From: JAFGLY01 sp041309225
GTDB taxonomy: Bacteria; Myxococcota_A; UBA796; JAFGLY01
NCBI GenBank assembly: GCA_041309225.1
Contig: JBFYZZ010000257.1
Coordinates: forward strand, 1 to 10,998
Direction: 5' to 3'
DNA length: 10,998 bases
Shown here: one piece after another, positions 7,124-10,998 of the stretch
How the letters are laid out: the number at the start of each line of letters is the position of its first letter
Position numbering within the stretch: position 1 is the stretch's first letter
The notes under the pieces: generated by a model
Seen by the model: the letters and a program-made list of their open reading frames with translations, nothing else
Databases searched by the model: none
What the model was told of the DNA's origin: nothing
Program-made: the position numbers and the translations under genes

Positions 7124-8149
7124 CTAGCGCGGAGATCCCACCCCGCGCACGCGGTCCAGCGCCCAGGCCGCGGCGTCGCGCACCGCCGCGTCCTCGTCCC
7201 TGTCCAGCACGGCCTCGAGTACGGGCACGGCGACGGGATCCCCGCGGTGGCCGAGGGCGAGGCAGGCGTTGCGGCGGATCGCCCCCCACGCCACCCAGCG
7301 GGCCGCCATCTGGTTGCCGGCGACGCGGGTCCGGAACTCCGCCTCGGACTCCGTCAGGAGGGGGAGGAGGGGGAGCGACGGCCCCACCACGCCGCGGGCC
7401 GGGCGCCGGTCGGTGAACGGGGCACGGCGGTTCAGCGGACAGGCATCCTGGCAGACGGTACAGCCGTACAGGCGGGGGCCCCAGACCTCGCGGATGTCGG
7501 CCGGCAGCGGCCCGGCCTGCCCGGAGAGGTGCTGGATGCAGCGGGTGGGATCCAGGACGCGTGGCGCGACGATGGCGCCCGTGGGGCAGGCCGCCATGCA
7601 GGCGCGGCAGGTGCCGCACGGCGACCTTCCCGGCGGATCGGGCCGGATCTCGAGATCGGTGACCACCTCGCCCAGGACCGCCCAGGACCCAAGCGGGCCG
7701 GCCACGACGATCCCGTGCCTGCCCCAGCCGCCCACGCCGGCCCGCACGGCGAGGGGCTTCTCGGCGAGGCTGCCGTTCACCCCGACGTGGGTCCGCACCG
7801 GCCCGCCCACGACGTGGGGGAGCGACGAAGCCAGGGCCTTCAGGCGCCTTCGCAGGTCGCCGTAGTGGTCACGCCAGTCGTATCGGGCCACCAGTCCGTG
7901 CGGATCGCCGGGCCGGGAGCCGTCCGCAGGCTCGTCGGTGAGGTAGCCCTGGGCGGCCACGATCACGCTGCGGGCGCCCGACAGCACGTGACCGGGATCG
8001 CAGGACACCTCGGGATCCCCGCCCGCCCGCCGCGCCCGGCGCATGCGCGCGGCGGCCCGGACCATGGGCGCCGCCGAGGCGAACCCCAGCCGGTCGATGC
8101 CCAGCTCCGCCGCGAGACGCCGGATCTCCTCCGGATCCGCCCGCGCCAT
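7124..8149 (-). CDS. QueG-like double [4Fe-4S] cluster protein with HEAT-like C-terminus
   Basis: QueG is the cobalamin-dependent iron-sulphur enzyme that reduces epoxyqueuosine to queuosine in tRNA. This 341-residue protein follows its layout. An N-terminal DUF1730-like region is followed by a ferredoxin motif C178-x2-C181-x2-C184-x3-C188-P. A second cluster set follows (C204 in RCIQHL; C230-x2-C233-x3-C237-P). The C-terminus is a HEAT-like pair (about 293-335, RNACLALGHRGDP). The region that in QueG reads about V-D-[ST]-x-P-V-L-E reads VGVNGSLAEK here, so the conserved Asp proposed as proton donor is absent. The following GWIGKN is GGWGRH. It may therefore be a QueG paralogue with a different substrate rather than true QueG, so no symbol is given. 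The ATG is six bases after the peptidase stop, with only a weak AGGTAGG ahead, suggesting translational coupling. Family membership is strong; the exact reaction is uncertain. Confidence 0.8.
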   Translation of the reverse strand: MARADPEEIRRLAAELGIDRLGFASAAPMVRAAARMRRARRAGGDPEVSCDPGHVLSGARSVIVAAQGYLTDEPADGSRPGDPHGLVARYDWRDHYGDLRRRLKALASSLPHVVGGPVRTHVGVNGSLAEKPLAVRAGVGGWGRHGIVVAGPLGSWAVLGEVVTDLEIRPDPPGRSPCGTCRACMAACPTGAIVAPRVLDPTRCIQHLSGQAGPLPADIREVWGPRLYGCTVCQDACPLNRRAPFTDRRPARGVVGPSLPLLPLLTESEAEFRTRVAGNQMAARWVAWGAIRRNACLALGHRGDPVAVPVLEAVLDRDEDAAVRDAAAWALDRVRGVGSPR

Positions 8150-8155
8150 CCCGGC

Positions 8156-10114
8156 CTACCTGGTTCTCTTTTTCGCTGGCCGCCGGGTGGCGGGCCGGGT
8201 CGCGGCCTCCTCGGCCTTGAGGCGCGGCAGGAGCGCCTCCAGTTCGGTGACCGTCGCGTCGAAGCGCTTCATGGCCGCCTCGATGGCGTCGGGCCTGGCG
8301 AGGTCCACGCCCGCCCCGCGGAGGATGTCGAGGGGCGGCCGGGAGCAGCCCGCCCGGAGCATGCCCAGGTAGGCGTCGCGCGCCTCCGGGCCCCCCTGCT
8401 GCACGCGCCCGGCGAGGGCGATGCCCGAGGAGAGGCCGGTGGCGTAGGTGAACACGTAGTACTTCCAGTAGAAGTGCGGGACGTACGCCCACTCCAGGCC
8501 GTCGTCCTGGCCCATCACGTAGGCCGGGCCGTAGTAGCGTTTCACCAGGTCGGCGTAGGTCTTCTCGAGCAGGTCCGCCGTGACCGGGGTGCCGGCCTCC
8601 ACGAACCGGTGCACCGCCCACTCGAACTCCGCGAACAGGGTCTGGCGGTAGATGGTGCCTCGGATGGTCTCCAGGCGGTCCACGAGCAGCGAGGCGCGGG
8701 TCCGGTCGTCGGGGGCGTGGGCGAGCAGCCAGTCGTTGAGCAGCACCTCGTTGGTGGTGCTTGCGACCTCCGCCAGGAAGGGCACGTAGCGGTAGTCCGG
8801 GTAGGTCTGCGTCTTCATGGACAGGTGCGAGTGCAACGCGTGGCCGTACTCGTGGGCCAGCGTGGACATGTCGTTCACGCTGTCCAGGTAGTTCATCATC
8901 ACGTAGGGATGGACCCCGTAGACCGAAGAGGAGAACGCGCCCGACTGCTTGTCCCGGCTCGGGTAGAGGTCGAGCCAGCCGTTGGCCGGATCGAGCCCCT
9001 CGGCCAGGACCTTCCCGTACTCGTCGCCGAGGGGCGCGAGCGCCTGGAGGATGGTCTCGCGGGCCTTCGGGAACGGGACCTTGTCGTCGACCGCGGGCAG
9101 GAGCGGCACGTAGAGGTCGTGGAGGCGGACCTCGTCGAGGTCGAGGATCGACTTCCGGAGCGCCACGTAGCGGTGCAGCGGCTCCAGGTGCGCGTTCACC
9201 GTGGCCACCAGCGTGTCGTAGACCACCTGGTCGATGCGGTCCTTGTCGAGGTAGGCGTCGCGGGCGGTCCCGTAGGTGCGGGCGCGGGCGAGCATCACGT
9301 CGTACTCGGCCTGGCCGGCGAGCGTGGCCGCGAGTGCGTGGCGGTAGGTACGCAGAGTGGCCAGGAAGCGCGTCACGGCCTCCTCGCGGACACGGCGGTC
9401 CGGGTCGCGCCGGTACCGCGGGTAGGACGCCAGGGTGAGCTGCACCTCGGCCCCGGATCCGTCGCGGATCCTGGGCCAGGGGATGTCGGCGAGGAGGGCC
9501 TGGAACACGTCCTCGGAGGGCGAGGGGATCTCGTTGAGATCGATCTCGGCCCACAGGTTGTCGCCCACGAGGCCCAGCACCCGCTCGCCATCGGCGTCCA
9601 GCACGCGGGACCTGCGGCGGCGCAGGTTCTCGAGGTAGGCGCGGTAGGGGGCGAGGCCTGGATCCTTCGCCCAGGCCTTCGACATCTGCTTGTCGGAGAG
9701 GGCGAGCACCTCGGTGCGCAGGAAGGCGGCCCCCCGCATGACATCGGCCATGCAGGCGAGCGCCTTCTGGTTCATGGACTGGGCGGCCTCGTCGGTCTGG
9801 GCGGTCGTGAGGCGCAGGTTGGCGTAGAGCGTGACGTGGTTGGCCGTGTCGTGGAGCCGGAAGTAGAGGTCGAGGGCCTCCCGGAGGGCCCGGGGATCGG
9901 CGAGGCGCCCCTGGTACGCGGCGAGCCTCGGCAGGTCCGCGAGCACGCCCGCGCGGGCCGCCTCCCAGGCGGCCTCGTCGGGGAAGAGGGGGGCCAGGTT
10001 CCACTGGTAGACGGCGGGGATGTCGCTGCGGGCGGCGTTGGCGTCCGGGACCACCGGCGGCAGGTCCGCGGCCATGGCGACCTCCAGGGCGAGCAGGGCG
10101 AACAGGGTGGGCAT
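8156..10114 (-). CDS. pepF: Exported oligoendopeptidase F-like zinc metallopeptidase (family M3B)
   Basis: This 652-residue zinc endopeptidase cuts short peptides. The M3 zinc site is HEYGH at 421-425, with Glu449 in AEVASTTNE as the expected third ligand. Other family features are the N-terminal helical PepF lobe (about 35-200), AFSSSVYGVHPYVMMNY just before the zinc site, the TIYRQTLFAEFE helix and a C-terminal YYVFTYATGLSSG segment. The chosen ATG at 10114 has AAGGGAG five bases upstream and yields a short signal peptide (MPTLFALLALEVAMA, cut before ADLPP). The frame is also open to 10252, but that extension covers the intergenic region and would bury the signal. PepF is classically cytoplasmic, so an exported form points to peptide turnover in the periplasm or outside the cell. 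The last 15 residues are strongly basic (ATRPATRRPAKKRTR), an odd tail for this family. It heads the presumed minus-strand operon. The family call is very secure. Confidence 0.9.
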   Translation of the reverse strand: MPTLFALLALEVAMAADLPPVVPDANAARSDIPAVYQWNLAPLFPDEAAWEAARAGVLADLPRLAAYQGRLADPRALREALDLYFRLHDTANHVTLYANLRLTTAQTDEAAQSMNQKALACMADVMRGAAFLRTEVLALSDKQMSKAWAKDPGLAPYRAYLENLRRRRSRVLDADGERVLGLVGDNLWAEIDLNEIPSPSEDVFQALLADIPWPRIRDGSGAEVQLTLASYPRYRRDPDRRVREEAVTRFLATLRTYRHALAATLAGQAEYDVMLARARTYGTARDAYLDKDRIDQVVYDTLVATVNAHLEPLHRYVALRKSILDLDEVRLHDLYVPLLPAVDDKVPFPKARETILQALAPLGDEYGKVLAEGLDPANGWLDLYPSRDKQSGAFSSSVYGVHPYVMMNYLDSVNDMSTLAHEYGHALHSHLSMKTQTYPDYRYVPFLAEVASTTNEVLLNDWLLAHAPDDRTRASLLVDRLETIRGTIYRQTLFAEFEWAVHRFVEAGTPVTADLLEKTYADLVKRYYGPAYVMGQDDGLEWAYVPHFYWKYYVFTYATGLSSGIALAGRVQQGGPEARDAYLGMLRAGCSRPPLDILRGAGVDLARPDAIEAAMKRFDATVTELEALLPRLKAEEAATRPATRRPAKKRTR

Positions 10115-10231
10115 GGGAGCTCCCTTCACGGGGGGGGGTGCGACCGGAGCGTCCAGCATCGCCGGGATGGGTCGCGGGTGCAAGGGCACTCGGGCCCGCG
10201 ATAGGGCTCCGGCCTCGTCCGGGAGCGCCCC
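10115..10231. promoter_or_regulatory. Divergent intergenic region between the peptidase and MarC-family genes
   Basis: These 117 bases must hold promoters for both divergent genes. On the minus strand TTGCAC (10178-10183) and GATGCT (10155-10160) are 17 bases apart and could be a weak sigma-70-type pair for the peptidase operon. No clear pair is seen for the plus strand. A run of nine G (10130-10138) lies between the candidate promoter and the peptidase ribosome site. No operator-like inverted repeat was found by eye. Confidence 0.3.
10120..10126 (-). promoter_or_regulatory. Ribosome binding site of the peptidase gene
   Basis: AAGGGAG on the minus strand lies five bases before the ATG at 10114. 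It favours this start over in-frame codons further upstream, and fits the signal peptide that begins here. Confidence 0.6.
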
Positions 10232-10843
10232 ATGTCCGCCGACCTCATCCACCTGCTCCAGCTCGTCGTCCTCTTCTTCGTGATCTTCGATCCGCTGGCC
10301 TCCTTCGCGGTCTATTTCGGCCTGACGCGGGACATGCCGCCGGTGGAGCGCCGCCGGGTCGCCACCCTCGGGCTCGGGGTGGCCGCCGGCCTCTCCGTGG
10401 TGGTCCTCCTCCTCGGACCGGGCCTGCTGGTGCTGTTCTCCACCACGGTGGACCAGTTCAAGGTGGCGGGGGGCATCGTGCTGGGCCTGCTGGGCCTCAA
10501 GATGGCGCTCGGCGGCTCGCTCGAGGGTGGCGACGAGACGAAGGAGCGGTCGGCCCAGGCCATCGCCGCGGTCATCGGGACCCCCCTGCTGACCGGGCCG
10601 GCCACGATCACGGCCATCATCGTATCGGTCCAGGAGGACGGCCTCCTGCCCACGTCCCTCGCGGTGGGGGTGGTGCTCCTCTTCACCGCGGCCCTCTTCG
10701 CCTCGGCCCCGCTCGTGGCCCGGTTCGTGAACCGCACGCTCGTCCAGGTCACCTCCACCCTGCTCGGCCTCATCACGTTGGCGTGGGGCGTACGGTTCGT
10801 GGTGGAGGGCGCCCTCGCCCTGGTGGCCTCGGGGGGCGTGTAA
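10232..10843 (+). CDS. MarC-family integral membrane protein
   Basis: This 203-residue inner-membrane protein belongs to the MarC/UPF0056 family. The name comes from the E. coli mar locus, but a role in drug resistance was not upheld and the transported substrate, if any, is unknown. Six hydrophobic segments are visible at about 5-27, 42-64, 76-94, 112-132, 139-160 and 172-196. Family signatures are FDPLASF near residue 19, FKVAGGI-x-L near 76, and IGTPLLTGPATIT near 115, with the conserved Pro and Gly residues present. Length is normal for the family. The ATG has GGGAG six bases upstream. The gene diverges from the peptidase gene and converges on the partial gene to its right, so it is probably transcribed alone. 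Several paralogues exist in many genomes, so no symbol is assigned. Confidence 0.88.
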   Translation: MSADLIHLLQLVVLFFVIFDPLASFAVYFGLTRDMPPVERRRVATLGLGVAAGLSVVVLLLGPGLLVLFSTTVDQFKVAGGIVLGLLGLKMALGGSLEGGDETKERSAQAIAAVIGTPLLTGPATITAIIVSVQEDGLLPTSLAVGVVLLFTAALFASAPLVARFVNRTLVQVTSTLLGLITLAWGVRFVVEGALALVASGGV

Positions 10844-10846
10844 CGA

Positions 10847-10862
10847 CGGGGCTACCGCCCCG
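10847..10862. terminator. Short hairpin between convergent genes, possible two-way terminator
   Basis: CGGGGC (10847-10852) pairs with GCCCCG (10857-10862) around a four-base TACC loop, three bases after the MarC-family stop and across the stop codon of the opposing gene. It could serve both transcripts. No T-run is present on either side, so the call is weak. Confidence 0.3.
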
Positions 10863-10998
10863 GCCGGGCCAGGCGCCGCCGGAGGGCGGAAGGAGCGCCC
10901 ACCAGCGCCTCCACGGCCGGGATCGCGTCGAAACGGGCCGTGCGGTGGAAGACCTCGAGCGCGCGCTCGGTGGCGCGGGCCAGGCGCACCATCCGGCC
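10852..10998 (-). CDS. C-terminal end of an unrecognised protein (start outside window)
   Basis: The minus frame that ends in TAG at 10854-10852 is open to the window edge, giving 48 codons. Nearly every codon ends in G or C (exceptions CGT, GCT, CCT), as in the neighbouring genes, which argues for real coding. The peptide reads ERALEVFHRTARFDAIPAVE in its middle and ends in a basic RRRLARPGR tail. I do not recognise the family and give no function. It converges on the MarC-family gene with only eight bases between the stops. Confidence 0.5.
   Translation of the reverse strand, partial: GRMVRLARATERALEVFHRTARFDAIPAVEALVGAPSALRRRLARPGR

Noticed and set aside
7247..10204. A 985-codon plus-strand frame opposite the QueG-like and peptidase genes.
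   Set aside because: It is an antisense shadow in high-GC DNA, rich in Gly/Arg/Val/His without motifs; the minus-strand frames carry HEYGH and the iron-sulphur cysteine motifs.
761..10843. Transposase, phage or defence-system genes.
   Set aside because: None of the frames shows integrase, transposase, nuclease or phage motifs, and no terminal inverted repeats or target duplications were noticed; base composition is even throughout.

Overview
The window is a very GC-rich stretch (by eye about 70% or more, with third codon positions almost all G or C) from a Gram-negative bacterium. A PEGA-repeat protein, an Asp/Cys-rich repeat lipoprotein, multihaem cytochromes, an outer-membrane-type beta-barrel and an exported M3 peptidase together fit Myxococcota or a related 'deltaproteobacterial' lineage. 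That placement is inference from gene style only; there is no marker gene that fixes it.

Layout. On the plus strand, bases 1-684 hold the 3' end of selB, the elongation factor that delivers selenocysteyl-tRNA. After a GC-rich hairpin comes a two-gene unit: an exported four-repeat PEGA protein (761-1912) and, joined by an ATGA stop/start overlap, a predicted lipoprotein (1909-4344). The lipoprotein carries twenty tandem Cys-bracketed Asp-rich loops that look like calcium-binding loops. From 4313 to 10114 everything lies on the minus strand. In transcription order the genes are an exported oligoendopeptidase F-like metallopeptidase (10114-8156), a QueG-like double [4Fe-4S] protein (8149-7124), a monohaem cytochrome c fused to a predicted outer-membrane beta-barrel (7076-5973) and a five-haem cytochrome c (5968-4313). 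Gaps of 6, 47 and 4 bases make one transcript plausible. The last of these genes overlaps the lipoprotein gene tail to tail by 32 bases. A 117-base divergent gap separates the peptidase gene from a MarC-family membrane protein (plus strand, 10232-10843). The window ends inside an unrecognised minus-strand gene.

How the parts may work together. The cytochrome-barrel fusion and the pentahaem cytochrome look like a compact redox module: one polypeptide could carry a periplasmic haem and an outer-membrane barrel, and its partner supplies a five-haem wire or enzyme. The PEGA protein and repeat lipoprotein are translationally coupled and probably make a cell-envelope assembly. The peptidase and the QueG-like protein have no obvious functional tie to the cytochromes. 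The items most worth a second look are the cytochrome-barrel/pentahaem pair, the strict two-unit alternation in the repeat lipoprotein, and the QueG-like protein that has lost the usual active-site Asp motif.
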